Source: Pseudonocardia xinjiangensis (GTDB lineage Bacteria > Actinomycetota > Actinomycetes > Mycobacteriales > Pseudonocardiaceae). From it: 64,000 nt of DNA. Shown here piece by piece: positions 16,957 through 25,873 of this stretch. The position numbers were made by a program, and so were the translations under genes. Below the pieces are notes generated by a model, which ran no database searches, was not told the DNA's origin, and was given only the letters and a program-made list of their open reading frames with translations. The stretch covers positions 17,107 to 81,106 of the forward strand of contig NZ_JAAXKY010000012.1 of NCBI RefSeq assembly GCF_012911925.1, given 5' to 3'. Numbering within the stretch: position 1 is the first letter of the stretch; every line of letters starts with the position of its first letter.

Positions 16957-19350
16957 CTAGCCCTCGGCCAGCCGGTGCAGCATCGCCGGGAGCGGCTGGG
17001 CATGCACCACCGCGAGGCGCTGCGTGGAGCGGGTGAGGGCCACGTAGAGGTCGTTGACACCGTGCGGCGACTCGGCGAGCAGCTCGGCGGGTTCCACCAG
17101 CACGACGGCGTCGAACTCCAGGCCCTTCGCCGAGCTCACCGGCAGCACGACCACCGGTGCGCTGAGGTCGATGTCGGGGGCGTCCGCCGGTGGCTCGCCC
17201 ACCAGGCGTTCCCGCAGCGCCGCCACCCGCGCGGTCGGGGCGAGCACCGCGGTGCGGCCCTCGCCGACCGCGCCGGTCTCCTCGGCGAGCACCTTGGCGA
17301 CCGCGTCGTCGAGCCGGCTCGCGTCCACCGCCACCGCCCGGGGCGGCACGCCGGTGCTGCGCACCGAGCGCGGCGCGGCCAGGCCCGGCTCGATGGCGGC
17401 GAGCACGTCGTCGGCGACGTCGGCGATCTCCGACGGCGTCCGGTAGTTGACCGTGAGCTGCTCGAGCCGCCACCGGTTGGCCACGAACGGCGAGAGCACC
17501 TCGCCCCACGACGCGGCGCCGGACAGGTCGCCGGTCTGCGCGATGTCCCCCACGATGGTCATCGAACGGCTCGGGCAGCGCCGCATGATCAGCCGCCACG
17601 CCATCGGAGACAGCTCCTGCGCCTCGTCGACGATCACGTGCCCGTAGGTCCACTCCCGGTCGGCCGCGGCGCGGTCGGCGGTGGAGTCGTAGCGGCGCAC
17701 CGCCTGCCGTTCGGCGAGCCGGTCGGCGTCCACGACGTCGGTGGCGCGCAGCAGCTCGGGATCGAGGTCCTCCTCGAGGTCGAGCACGTCGAGCACCCCC
17801 TGCGCGTACATCACCTCCTCGCGCAGCGCGGCCGCCTCCCGCGCCGCCGCCTCGGCTCCGTCGTCACCGAGCAGCTCGGCGGCCTCGTCGAGCAGCGGGA
17901 CGTCGGCGGGGGTCCACCGCTGGTCGGGCGGGACGTCGGCGCCGGGCGCGGGGCGCAGCAACAGCTCCCGCTCGGCCGCGGGGATCCGCCTGGCCACCGT
18001 GCTGAGCCGCTTCGGCGAGGCGAACAGATCGGTGAGCAGCTGCTCGGCCGACAGCGTCGGCCACAGGGCGTCGAGCTCGCGGGTGAGCTCGCGGCTCTCG
18101 CTCAGCTCCTCACGGATGTCGGCGAGGTCGCCCGCGTCCAGCAGGCCACGGCCGCCCAGCGTGCGCGCCACCTGCTCCGCGAGCAGCCGGATCGCCTCCT
18201 TGTGGAAGATGCGCTTGGCCTCGTTGTGTGGCCGGCGCGAGCGCCGCGCGCGGGTGCGGGCCGCGTTGGCCACGTCGCGGTCGAGCCGCACGCGCTGCTG
18301 CTCGACGACGAGCTCGATCGGACGCCGCGGCACCTGCTGACGGTCCCGCACGGCAGCGGCGATCACCGCCGCCATCTCGGCCCGGCCCTTCACCGCGGCG
18401 GTCAGGGTGGGTTCCACCCGCCGCGCGTCGAGGCCGGGGTGGAGCTGCCCGACAGTGCCGAGCACCACGGCCGTCTCCCCGAGGGACGGCAGCACCTGCC
18501 CGATGTAGCTCAGGAACGTCGGGTTGGGGCCGACCACCAGCACGCCGCGGCGGGCCAGCCGGTCGCGGTGGGTGTAGAGCAGGTAGGCGGCACGGTGCAG
18601 CGCCACCGCCGTCTTGCCCGTGCCCGGGCCACCCTGCACCACGAGCACGCCGCTGGGCTTCGACCGGATGATCGCGTCCTGCTCGGCCTGGATGGTGGCG
18701 ACGATGTCGGACATCCGCCCGGTGCGCCGGGCGGCGACGGCCGCGAGGAGCGCCGCCTCGCTCGTCAGCCCGCCGGCCTGCGACGTGGCGGTGGCGTCGT
18801 CCAGGTCGAGCACCTCGTCGTCGACCGCAGTGACCTCGCGGCGCCGGGTGCGCAGGTGCCGGCGGCGGCGGATGCCCTCGGGAGAGGCCGCGGTGGCGGT
18901 GTAGAACGGGCGGGCCGCGGGCGCCCGCCAGTCCATCAGCAGCGGCTCGTACTCGTTGTCCTCGTCGAGCAGCCCGAGCCGACCGACGTAACGGCGCTCG
19001 CCGTCGTCGGTGTCGAGCCTGCCGAACGCGAGCCCGTGCTCGGCGGCGCGGAGCGCGGCGAGCCGGTCGGTGTACATCGCCGCTGCGGCATCGCGCTCGG
19101 TGAGCGCCTGCGGCGTGCCCACGGTCTCGTCGTGCAGCACGCCCTCGAGGCGCCGCGCGGTGTCGGCGCGGCGGGCGTCGAGACGCTCGTAGAGCATGCC
19201 GACGTAACGGCGCTCGTACTCGAGCCCCTCCTCGACGGGAGTGGCACTCCCGCTGCCGTTCGTCGCCGCGGAGCCGGCAGGCGAGTCGGCGCCCTGAGAG
19301 CCGCTGCCGCTTCGAGCGGGGGACGTGCTGTTCGACACCGGCAAATTCAC
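16957..19350 (-). CDS. helD: HelD/HelR-type superfamily 1 RNA polymerase-recycling helicase
   Basis: A 797-residue UvrD-like ATPase of the HelD family. After a low-complexity Ser/Gly-rich start come a coiled N-terminal region (YVGMLYERLDARRADTARR), the DWRAPAARPFYTAT motif characteristic of HelD, Walker A (GGPGTGKTAVALHRAAYLL) and DEAQELSPMAWRL. HelD proteins bind RNA polymerase and strip stalled complexes; actinobacterial HelR also helps tolerate rifamycins. The GTG at 19350 is the longest start and its ribosome site is poor, so the N-terminus is uncertain. It is divergent from a SigB-type sigma gene. Confidence 0.87.
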   Translation of the reverse strand: MNLPVSNSTSPARSGSGSQGADSPAGSAATNGSGSATPVEEGLEYERRYVGMLYERLDARRADTARRLEGVLHDETVGTPQALTERDAAAAMYTDRLAALRAAEHGLAFGRLDTDDGERRYVGRLGLLDEDNEYEPLLMDWRAPAARPFYTATAASPEGIRRRRHLRTRRREVTAVDDEVLDLDDATATSQAGGLTSEAALLAAVAARRTGRMSDIVATIQAEQDAIIRSKPSGVLVVQGGPGTGKTAVALHRAAYLLYTHRDRLARRGVLVVGPNPTFLSYIGQVLPSLGETAVVLGTVGQLHPGLDARRVEPTLTAAVKGRAEMAAVIAAAVRDRQQVPRRPIELVVEQQRVRLDRDVANAARTRARRSRRPHNEAKRIFHKEAIRLLAEQVARTLGGRGLLDAGDLADIREELSESRELTRELDALWPTLSAEQLLTDLFASPKRLSTVARRIPAAERELLLRPAPGADVPPDQRWTPADVPLLDEAAELLGDDGAEAAAREAAALREEVMYAQGVLDVLDLEEDLDPELLRATDVVDADRLAERQAVRRYDSTADRAAADREWTYGHVIVDEAQELSPMAWRLIMRRCPSRSMTIVGDIAQTGDLSGAASWGEVLSPFVANRWRLEQLTVNYRTPSEIADVADDVLAAIEPGLAAPRSVRSTGVPPRAVAVDASRLDDAVAKVLAEETGAVGEGRTAVLAPTARVAALRERLVGEPPADAPDIDLSAPVVVLPVSSAKGLEFDAVVLVEPAELLAESPHGVNDLYVALTRSTQRLAVVHAQPLPAMLHRLAEG

Positions 19351-19473
19351 CTTCGCGAAGCGGGCGGACGGAATGGCGACTTACGAACGTACCAGCGCGA
19401 GCGTTTTCTCCCGCCGACCCGCGGGTAGCTCACGGGGTGCGATCCGTCCCGTGCCCGAGCTGCCCGCGCTGCC

Positions 19474-20247
19474 GTGTCTGACACCTCCCGCGACTCCGAC
19501 TACGCGCACTTGGCGCCGTTGTTCGCCGAGTTCGCGGCCTTGCCACCGGACGACCCGGGCCGGGCCGTGCTGCGCCAGAAGCTCGTAACAGGGTACCTGC
19601 CGGTGGCCCAGCACATCGCCCGCCGATTCGCCGGACGAGGTGAGCCGGTCGACGACCTGGAGCAGGCGGGGACGGTCGGGCTGCTCAACGCCGTGGACCG
19701 GTTCGAACCCGACCGCGGCATCGACTTCCTGTCCTACGCGGTACCCACCATCACCGGCGAGATCCGGCGCCACTTCCGGGACCGGACGTGGTCCATGCGG
19801 GTGCCCCGACGGCTCAAGGACCTGCAGAGCGGCATCAACGGCGCCATCGGGCCGCTCTCCCAGGAGCTGGGACGCGCGCCCCGGCCGAGCGAGATCGCGG
19901 CGCGGCTCGGGATCCCGACCGAGGACGTCGTCGAGGGTCTCGACGCCCAGCAGGCCTACCGCAGCAGCTCGCTCGACGAGCTCGTGGCCGGCGCCGACAC
20001 CACCCTGACCGACACCCTGGGCAGCGCCGACGCGGAGCTCGAGAAGGTCGAGTACCGGGAGGCCCTCGCCCCGCTGCTCGACGAGCTGCCTGAGCGCGAG
20101 CGGACCATCCTGCTGCTGCGGTTCTTCGGCAACCTCACCCAGACCCAGATCGCCGACCGCGTCGGGATCTCGCAGATGCACGTGTCGCGGCTGCTCTCCC
20201 AGACGGTGGCGCAGCTGCGCCGCCGCATGATCGAGGAGGACGGGTAG
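19474..20247 (+). CDS. RNA polymerase sigma factor, SigB/SigF family
   Basis: A 257-residue sigma-70 family protein with regions 2, 3 and 4 (DDLEQAGTVGLLNAVDRFEPDRG; DRTWSMRVPRRLKDL; ERTILLLRFFGNLTQTQIADRVGISQMHVSRLL). It matches the SigB/SigF stress group of actinobacteria, which direct polymerase to general stress promoters. No anti-sigma or anti-anti-sigma gene is adjacent, so its regulator lies elsewhere. GTG start. It shares a 123-base divergent promoter region with helD. Confidence 0.9.
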   Translation: MSDTSRDSDYAHLAPLFAEFAALPPDDPGRAVLRQKLVTGYLPVAQHIARRFAGRGEPVDDLEQAGTVGLLNAVDRFEPDRGIDFLSYAVPTITGEIRRHFRDRTWSMRVPRRLKDLQSGINGAIGPLSQELGRAPRPSEIAARLGIPTEDVVEGLDAQQAYRSSSLDELVAGADTTLTDTLGSADAELEKVEYREALAPLLDELPERERTILLLRFFGNLTQTQIADRVGISQMHVSRLLSQTVAQLRRRMIEEDG

Positions 20248-20260
20248 CCGGGGGCACCCA

Positions 20261-20821
20261 CTAGGTCCGGGCGGGCACCCGTCCGTTCCCGGCCCGGTCA
20301 CCGTCCGGCGCGCCGTCGTCGATCCTCCCGGTCCGCCAGAGCAACCGGAGCGGGAGGACGAACCACATCGTCAGCAGGACGATCCCGACGGCGGCGGCGA
20401 CCGGCACGGCGAACGCCAGGCTGATCGCGACGTCGAGCACGAGCAGCACCGCGCCCGTCAGGGTGAGTGCCAGCGCGGCCAGCCCCACGGTGCACAGCTG
20501 GTGGCCCAGCTGCACGGTCTCCTTCTTCAGCCCGCGGCGGAACGTCACCCGGTGGGCGGCGGCCGGGGCGACCAGCAACCCGGCCGAGATCACCGAGAGC
20601 AGCAACGTGACGACGTAGGTCCACCGCTCCACGTCGTCGAGCTCGGCGAACCGGTCGGTGAACGACAGCGACAGCAGGAACGCGAAGAGGATCTGCACCC
20701 CCGTCTGCGCCACGCGCAGCTCCTGCAGCAGCTCGATCATGTTGCGGTCGGCGCGTTGGAGCGGCCCCTCGCCGGGGCGCTCCGGCCCCGGCGCGGGAGC
20801 GCGGCGGTCCGGGCACCCCAT
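20261..20821 (-). CDS. Small four-helix membrane protein (DUF6328-like)
   Basis: A 186-residue protein with four hydrophobic segments (around residues 42-60, 68-86, 112-130 and 135-155). It opens its core with ELLQELRVAQTGVQILFAFLLSL, typical of the small actinobacterial family I associate with DUF6328. Function unknown. The start may instead be the internal ATG at 20740, since the first 27 residues are Pro/Arg-rich and not family-like. Confidence 0.7.
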   Translation of the reverse strand: MGCPDRRAPAPGPERPGEGPLQRADRNMIELLQELRVAQTGVQILFAFLLSLSFTDRFAELDDVERWTYVVTLLLSVISAGLLVAPAAAHRVTFRRGLKKETVQLGHQLCTVGLAALALTLTGAVLLVLDVAISLAFAVPVAAAVGIVLLTMWFVLPLRLLWRTGRIDDGAPDGDRAGNGRVPART

Positions 20822-20860
20822 GGACGGGGAGTACCCGGACCGCGCCCGAAAATGTCCGGA

Positions 20861-21442
20861 TCAGGCGACCGTTGCGCCCTGGTGGTGCACCGCGTGTGCA
20901 CCCTCGGCGAACTCCTCGACGATCTTGGCGCAGAAGGCCGGCAGATCGTCGGGGTTGCGGCTGGAGACGAGGCCGTGGTCGGTGACGACCTCCTCGTCGA
21001 CCACGGTGCCGCCGGCGTTGCGGATGTCGGTGCGCAGGCTCGGGTAGGACGTCAGGGTCCGGCCCCGCACGAGGTCGGCCTCGACGAGCGTCCACGGCCC
21101 GTGGCAGATCACGCCGACGGGCGTGCCGGCGCGGAAGATCTCCTGCACGAACGCGACGACGTCGGGGTCCATCCGGAGGCGGTCGGCATTGACCGTGCCG
21201 CCCGGCAGGATCAGCCCGTCGTAGTCGGCAGCCGACGCCTGCTGCACCGCCTTGTCGGCGGTGAAGGTGTCGGCGGGCTCGATGTCGTTGTTCATCGCCT
21301 GGAACTCGCCCTCGGACAGCGAGATGATCTCCGTCCGGGCGCCTTCCTGCTCGACCGCCTCGCGTGGACGCGTGAGCTCCACCTGCTCCACACCATCGGT
21401 GGCCAGGATCGCGATGCGCTTACCGTCCAGCTTGCCTGCCAT
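20861..21442 (-). CDS. DJ-1/PfpI family protein
   Basis: A 193-residue PfpI-type protein. The nucleophilic Cys-His pair is in GVICHGPWTLVEA, and the YDGLILPGGTVNADRLR loop is typical. Members act as glyoxalase or deglycase-like stress proteins or intracellular proteases; the exact reaction is unresolved. A clear ribosome site (AAAGGAAG) precedes the ATG. It is divergent from a DUF2945 gene in a run of stress-linked genes. Confidence 0.88.
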   Translation of the reverse strand: MAGKLDGKRIAILATDGVEQVELTRPREAVEQEGARTEIISLSEGEFQAMNNDIEPADTFTADKAVQQASAADYDGLILPGGTVNADRLRMDPDVVAFVQEIFRAGTPVGVICHGPWTLVEADLVRGRTLTSYPSLRTDIRNAGGTVVDEEVVTDHGLVSSRNPDDLPAFCAKIVEEFAEGAHAVHHQGATVA

Positions 21443-21509
21443 GTTCTTCCTTTCCTCGTTGCCGTACGCAGATCGCGTACCCGGGTCCGGCACGGGGTAA
21501 GCGCCCCGC

Positions 21510-21731
21510 ATGAGCGAGTTCGAGAAGGGCGACCACGTCACGTGGAAGAGTCACGGCGGCATCGCTGAGGGAGAGGTCGAGGAGGAGATCACCGAGGACA
21601 CCGAGGCGGCGGGCCGCACCGTGCGGGCCACCCCCGACGACCCGCAGTACCGGGTGCGCAGCGAGAAGAGCGGGCGCGACGCGGTGCACCGCCCGGGGGC
21701 GCTGACGAAGAAGCCGAAGGGCGACGACTAG
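21510..21731 (+). CDS. DUF2945 (Tudor-like) small protein
   Basis: A 73-residue acidic/basic protein (FEKGDHVTWKSHGGIAEGEV, then YRVRSEKSGRDAVHRPGAL) matching the DUF2945 family, whose fold is Tudor/SH3-like. Function unknown. It is often found beside stress genes in actinobacteria, as here beside DJ-1 and topoisomerase IB. Confidence 0.82.
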   Translation: MSEFEKGDHVTWKSHGGIAEGEVEEEITEDTEAAGRTVRATPDDPQYRVRSEKSGRDAVHRPGALTKKPKGDD

Positions 21732-21762
21732 CCGGCCTGTTCCCGTCGGCCGCGCAAGCACC

Positions 21763-22833
21763 TCAGGAACCGATGAGCCGCACGACCGCCCGCTCCACTG
21801 CGGCGCGGGTCGTGTCGTCGGTGAGGTCGGGCACCGCCGAGATGCCGTCGAGCCTGCGCAGGGCGGGGAGCACCGTGCGCCCCTCCTCGAAGCGCTCCAG
21901 CACCCGCGGGTCGACATACGAGTTGCGCGCCACCGTCGGGGTGTTGCCGAGGTGCTCGGACACCTCCTTGATCGCCCGGTTCACCACACGCTTGCGGGCC
22001 CGTTCCTTCTCGGGGACGCCGCCGCGGGCCACTCCCGCGGCCAGCGTGACCGCAGCCAGCACGGTGGCGTTCCAGGTCCGCAGGTCCTTGCAGGTGTACT
22101 GCTCCCCCATCAGCTCCTTCACGGCCGCGTTCAGATCCTCGGCACGCACGTCGTGCCAGCCCCGGCCGATGCGGTAGACGAGCAGGTCGTCCCCGCCGCC
22201 CCGGCGGCGCAGCAACGAGTTGACGACCCGGTGCAGCAGCGGGTCGCGCAGCGCCAGGGTGCGCGGGATCCCGCCCTTGGCCGGATAGGAGAACAGGACG
22301 GCGCCCCGCTGGAGCCGGACGTGCTCGCGGCGCAGCGTCGCCAGCCCGAACGTGCCGTCCTCGTCGTCGTCACCGGGGGCGTACTCCTCCCCGCCTGCCC
22401 GGAACACCCCGACGTCGAGCATCCGAACCCCCGCCGACAGCACGCGGTCCCGGCCGAGGCCCTTCTCCGTCAGCCGGGCCAGGACCTCACCGCGGACGTC
22501 GACCAGCCGCGCCCCCAGGCTCAGGACCCTGTCGTGCTTGTCCCGGTCGCGCAGGCGGCGCCACTCGTCGTGGTACCGGTACTGGCGCCGCCCGGCCGCG
22601 TCCGTGCCGACGGCCTGGATGTGCCCCTTCGGGTCGGGCGATATCCACACGTCCCGCCACGCGGGGGGAATGACCAGCGACTTGATCCGGGCGATCTCCA
22701 CGGGGTCGCTGATCGGCAGCCCGCTCGCGTCGTGGAAACTCCATCCGCGCCCGCGGCGGCGGCGCGTCAGCCCGGGCGTCGCGGGGTCGACCCGGACCAG
22801 TCCGGCAGGTGGCTCACTCACACCCCGCCCCAT
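21763..22833 (-). CDS. DNA topoisomerase IB, poxvirus type
   Basis: A 356-residue bacterial type IB topoisomerase. The N-terminal domain has IPPAWRDVWISPDPKGHIQA and QYRYHDEWRRLRD. The catalytic domain carries LLVYRIGRGWHDVRAEDLN and CKDLRTWNATV, and ends with the nucleophilic Tyr in RNSYVDPRVLE. It relaxes DNA supercoils by reversible nicking. Start: ATG 22833 is preferred; a GTG at 22821 and an upstream ATG at 22896 are possible. It lies 26 bases after the DksA-like gene and probably shares its transcript. Confidence 0.88.
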   Translation of the reverse strand: MGRGVSEPPAGLVRVDPATPGLTRRRRGRGWSFHDASGLPISDPVEIARIKSLVIPPAWRDVWISPDPKGHIQAVGTDAAGRRQYRYHDEWRRLRDRDKHDRVLSLGARLVDVRGEVLARLTEKGLGRDRVLSAGVRMLDVGVFRAGGEEYAPGDDDEDGTFGLATLRREHVRLQRGAVLFSYPAKGGIPRTLALRDPLLHRVVNSLLRRRGGGDDLLVYRIGRGWHDVRAEDLNAAVKELMGEQYTCKDLRTWNATVLAAVTLAAGVARGGVPEKERARKRVVNRAIKEVSEHLGNTPTVARNSYVDPRVLERFEEGRTVLPALRRLDGISAVPDLTDDTTRAAVERAVVRLIGS

Positions 22834-22859
22834 ACCCGCCGGAGAGACGGGCGAACCGG

Positions 22860-23219
22860 TCAGGTGACCACCGGGGTGTCGGCGTGCTCGCGACACGTGG
22901 CCGCCTCGGGACGGGCCTCCAGCCGCTCGTCGTCGATCTCGCGGTGGCAGACCGCACAGCGGCCGTAGGTGCCGGCGTCGAGGCGTTCCACGGCGTCGAT
23001 GATCCGGCGACGCTGCTCCTCGATCGTGTCGACGCTCAGCTCGGCCTCCATCGAGGTGTTCACCTCGGTGCCGTAGTCGGCGGGGTGCTGGCCGAGAGCG
23101 CCCTCCTGGCCGAGCGTGTCGGCCGACGCCTCGGCCCGGCTCTGCTCGGCGAAGCGGGCGCGTTCGTCGAGTTCGGCCAGCTCGGTGGTCAGCATCTTGC
23201 GGGCGCGATCGAGGTCCAC
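22860..23219 (-). CDS. DksA/TraR-type zinc finger protein
   Basis: A 119-residue protein with an N-terminal coiled coil (LDRARKMLTTELAELDERARFAEQ) and a C-terminal DksA/TraR-like finger, CAVCHREIDDERLEARPEAATCREH. Three Cys are visible; His may provide the fourth ligand. Proteins of this shape bind in the RNA polymerase secondary channel or act as stress proteins. The GTG at 23219 has GGAAGGA five bases upstream; an ATG at 23249 would add ten residues. Confidence 0.8.
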   Translation of the reverse strand: MDLDRARKMLTTELAELDERARFAEQSRAEASADTLGQEGALGQHPADYGTEVNTSMEAELSVDTIEEQRRRIIDAVERLDAGTYGRCAVCHREIDDERLEARPEAATCREHADTPVVT

Positions 23220-23277
23220 GGTCGTCCTTCCGTCACGTGCGGGAAGCATCAGCGCTCTCGCATACCCACCCCGCCGG

Positions 23278-23315
23278 ACCCGTACGCCTCCACCGGGAGG
23301 TGCAGGCGTACGGGT
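23278..23315 (-). terminator. Hairpin terminator after the GH65 gene
   Basis: Perfect 12-base arms (23278-23289 and 23304-23315) close a loop that can form an inner CCTCC/GGAGG stem. It lies 46 bases past the GH65 stop in the direction of transcription and before the DksA-like gene. Confidence 0.7.
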
Positions 23316-23361
23316 GGCCGAGCGGACCGACGGACGGGGGGAACGGGCGAACGGCGAGCCG

Positions 23362-25722
23362 TCAGCTCCCCGGGTGGCGGGCGTTGGGCGCCCGGCCGTA
23401 GGGCTGCTCGACGGGCTCGACGGGCTCGCACGCCGGGATCGGCCGGACCTGCGGGGCATCGGCCAGCGCCAGTGGTTCGCCGTGGTGGCGCAGCCGCATC
23501 GGGGCCCCGCTGACGAGCCGGTACTCGGCCTCGCCCGGCCGGATCTCCACGCGCAGCTGGCGGCCCTGCCACAGCAGCCCGAACGAGATCCGCGACAGTG
23601 CGGGCGGCAGCTGCGGCGCGAAGGCGATGCCCCCGTTGTCGAGCCGCATCCCGCCGAACCCGGACACCACCGCGGTCCACGTGCCCGCCATCGACGCGAT
23701 GTGCACGCCGTGCTCGGTGTTGCCCGCCAGGTTGTTCAGGTCGACCAGCGCCGCCTCGGCGAGGTAGTCGTAGGCCAGGTCCAGATGCCCCGTCCACGCC
23801 GCGACGACGGCCTGTGTGCAGGCTGACAGCGACGAGTCGCGCACCGTGATCGCCTCGTAGTAGGCGAAGTTGCGCTGCATCTGCTCCGGGGTGAACGCCT
23901 CCGGCCGCAGCTGGATCGCCAGGACCAGGTCGGCCTGCTTGGACACCTGCTTGCGGTAGAGGTCGAAGTAGGGCACGTGCAGCAGGAGCGGGTACTTCTC
24001 CGGCGGGGTGTTCTCGAAGTCCCAGCCCTGGTGGTTGGTGAAGCCCTCCGACTGGGGGTGCACACCGAGCACCTCGTCGTAGGGGATGCGCATCGACTTG
24101 GCGGCGTCGCGCCAGCTCGCCATCTCCTCGGCGTTGACGCCCAGCCGGGCCGCCGCGCGCGAGTGGCGGGCCGCCGTGTCGGCGGCCACCCGCAGGTTCT
24201 GCTGCGCCATCAGGTTGGTGTAGACGTTGTTGTCGACGATGGCCGTGTACTCGTCCGGGCCGGTCACCCCGTCGATCCGGAACTGCCCCGCCGAGTCGTG
24301 GTGCCCGAGCGAACGCCACAGCCGCGCCGTGGCCACCAGCAGCTCCAGGCCGACCTCGCGCTCGAAGTCCACATCACCCGTGGCCGCCACGTGGCGCCGG
24401 ACCGCGTCGGCGATGTCGGCGTTGATGTGGAACGCCGCGGTGCCCGCAGGCCAGTACCCCGAGCACTCGTGCCCGCGGATCGTCCGCCACGGGAACGCCG
24501 CGCCCCCCAGCCCCAGCTGCTCGGCCCGCTCGTAGGCCATCGGCAGGATCGACTGCCGCCAGCGCAACGCGTCGGCCGCCGCCTCCGGGGCCAGGTGCGA
24601 CAGCACCGGCAGGCAGAACGTCTCGGTGTCCCAGAACGTGTGCCCGTCGTAGCCCTCGCCGGTGAGCCCCTTGGCCCCGATCGCCCGCCGCTCCGCGCGG
24701 GCGCCCGCCTGCAGCACGTGGAAGACCGCCACCCGCACCGCCTGCTGCAGCTCCGCGTCGCCGTCGATCTCGACGTCGGCGGTCTCCCAGAAGTCGTCGA
24801 GGTACTGGCGCTGCTCCGCCAGCATCCCCTCCCAGCCGGTGTAGCGCGCCGCGGCCAGCGCCGCGCGCACCTGGTCGTGCAGCGCGGGCTGCGACCGGCG
24901 CGCCGACCAGCCGTACGCCAGGTACTTGATGATCCGCAGCTTCTGCCCCGGCTCCAGCCGGGCGATCACGGTGGTGCGGCCGATGTCCTCGGTCGCCTCC
25001 GAGGTGATCTTGACGCCGTCCGGGCCGTGCACCTCGTGGTCCATCGCAGCCGCCACCCGCAGCGCGGACCGGCGCGTGTGGTGGATCAGGATCGCGCCCG
25101 CCTCGTCGCTGCGCCACTGCTCCGCCACCAGCGGGTCGGTCAGTGCGGCCTCGACCCGTGGGTCGTCGTCGCTGCGCGACGGCAGCTGCTCGTTGGCCAC
25201 CAGCTCGGACTGCACGACCAGCAGGGCGGGGGCGTCGAGCACCTCCACCTCGTAGCAGATGGCCGCGACGGCACGCTGGGTCAGCGACACCATGCGCGTG
25301 CTGCGCACCGACACCACGCGACCCGCCGGCGACGCCCACTCCACCTCGCGGGTGAGCGTGCCGGCCCGCAGGTCCAGCACCCGCTCGTGGCGGCGTAGCT
25401 CGCCGTAGCGCAGGTCGAACGGCTCGTCCTCGACGAGCAGCCGGATCAGCTTGCCGTTGGTGACGTTGATGATCGTCTGCCCGGACTCCGGGTAGCCGTA
25501 GCCACCCTCGGCGTACGGGAGGGGGCGGCGCTCGTAGAAGGAGTTGAGGTAGGTGCCCGGCCAGGCGTTGGGCTCGCCCTCGTCCAGGTTGCCCCGCAGC
25601 CCGATGTGGCCGTTGGAGAGCGCGAACACCGACTCCACCTGGCCGATCGCGTCCAGGTCGAGCTTGGACTCGCGTACCACCCACGGCTCGACCGTGAACG
25701 GCCGTCCCGGATCAGGACTCAT
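23362..25722 (-). CDS. Glycoside hydrolase family 65 phosphorylase (trehalose/maltose/kojibiose type)
   Basis: A 786-residue GH65 enzyme. The N-terminal beta-sandwich begins with FTVEPWVVRESKLD and HIGLRGNLDEGEPNA. The (alpha/alpha)6 barrel holds GHTFWDTETFCLPVL, the phosphate/substrate region HECSGYWPAGTAAFHINAD, and the general acid Glu in VTGPDEYTAIVDNNVYTN. It cleaves an alpha-glucose disaccharide with phosphate to beta-glucose 1-phosphate. The adjacent beta-phosphoglucomutase gene supports a phosphorylase over a hydrolase. Which disaccharide is used cannot be decided from sequence. Confidence 0.92.
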   Translation of the reverse strand: MSPDPGRPFTVEPWVVRESKLDLDAIGQVESVFALSNGHIGLRGNLDEGEPNAWPGTYLNSFYERRPLPYAEGGYGYPESGQTIINVTNGKLIRLLVEDEPFDLRYGELRRHERVLDLRAGTLTREVEWASPAGRVVSVRSTRMVSLTQRAVAAICYEVEVLDAPALLVVQSELVANEQLPSRSDDDPRVEAALTDPLVAEQWRSDEAGAILIHHTRRSALRVAAAMDHEVHGPDGVKITSEATEDIGRTTVIARLEPGQKLRIIKYLAYGWSARRSQPALHDQVRAALAAARYTGWEGMLAEQRQYLDDFWETADVEIDGDAELQQAVRVAVFHVLQAGARAERRAIGAKGLTGEGYDGHTFWDTETFCLPVLSHLAPEAAADALRWRQSILPMAYERAEQLGLGGAAFPWRTIRGHECSGYWPAGTAAFHINADIADAVRRHVAATGDVDFEREVGLELLVATARLWRSLGHHDSAGQFRIDGVTGPDEYTAIVDNNVYTNLMAQQNLRVAADTAARHSRAAARLGVNAEEMASWRDAAKSMRIPYDEVLGVHPQSEGFTNHQGWDFENTPPEKYPLLLHVPYFDLYRKQVSKQADLVLAIQLRPEAFTPEQMQRNFAYYEAITVRDSSLSACTQAVVAAWTGHLDLAYDYLAEAALVDLNNLAGNTEHGVHIASMAGTWTAVVSGFGGMRLDNGGIAFAPQLPPALSRISFGLLWQGRQLRVEIRPGEAEYRLVSGAPMRLRHHGEPLALADAPQVRPIPACEPVEPVEQPYGRAPNARHPGS

Positions 25723-25729
25723 TGCACGT

Positions 25730-25873
25730 CCTCGCTGCGCTCGGCCGGCAGTTCGTCCGGCACTGTGTCCATGATTCGCTCGCAAGCTCGCTCATCGCTC
25801 GCCCTCGCTGCGCTCGGCCGGCGCTTCGCGCAGGCGCTGTGTCACTGATTCGCTCGCAAGCTCGCTCATCGCT
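25730..25873. repeat. Two tandem copies of a ~73-base element encoding a short MSELASES peptide
   Basis: Copies at 25730-25800 and 25803-25873 share CCTCGCTGCGCTCGGCCGG at one end and 27 bases (25773-25799 and 25847-25873) at the other, with a diverged middle. Read on the minus strand each copy begins ATGAGCGAGCTTGCGAGCGA and could encode MSELASES followed by different tails; the first frame ends in an ATGA overlap with the second. The elements fill the space between the beta-phosphoglucomutase stop region and the GH65 start. They look like short dispersed repeats inserted between genes, not a gene. Confidence 0.7.

Noticed and set aside
25730..25873. CRISPR-like array
   Set aside because: Only two units with long conserved ends on both sides, no regular repeat-spacer pattern and no cas genes.
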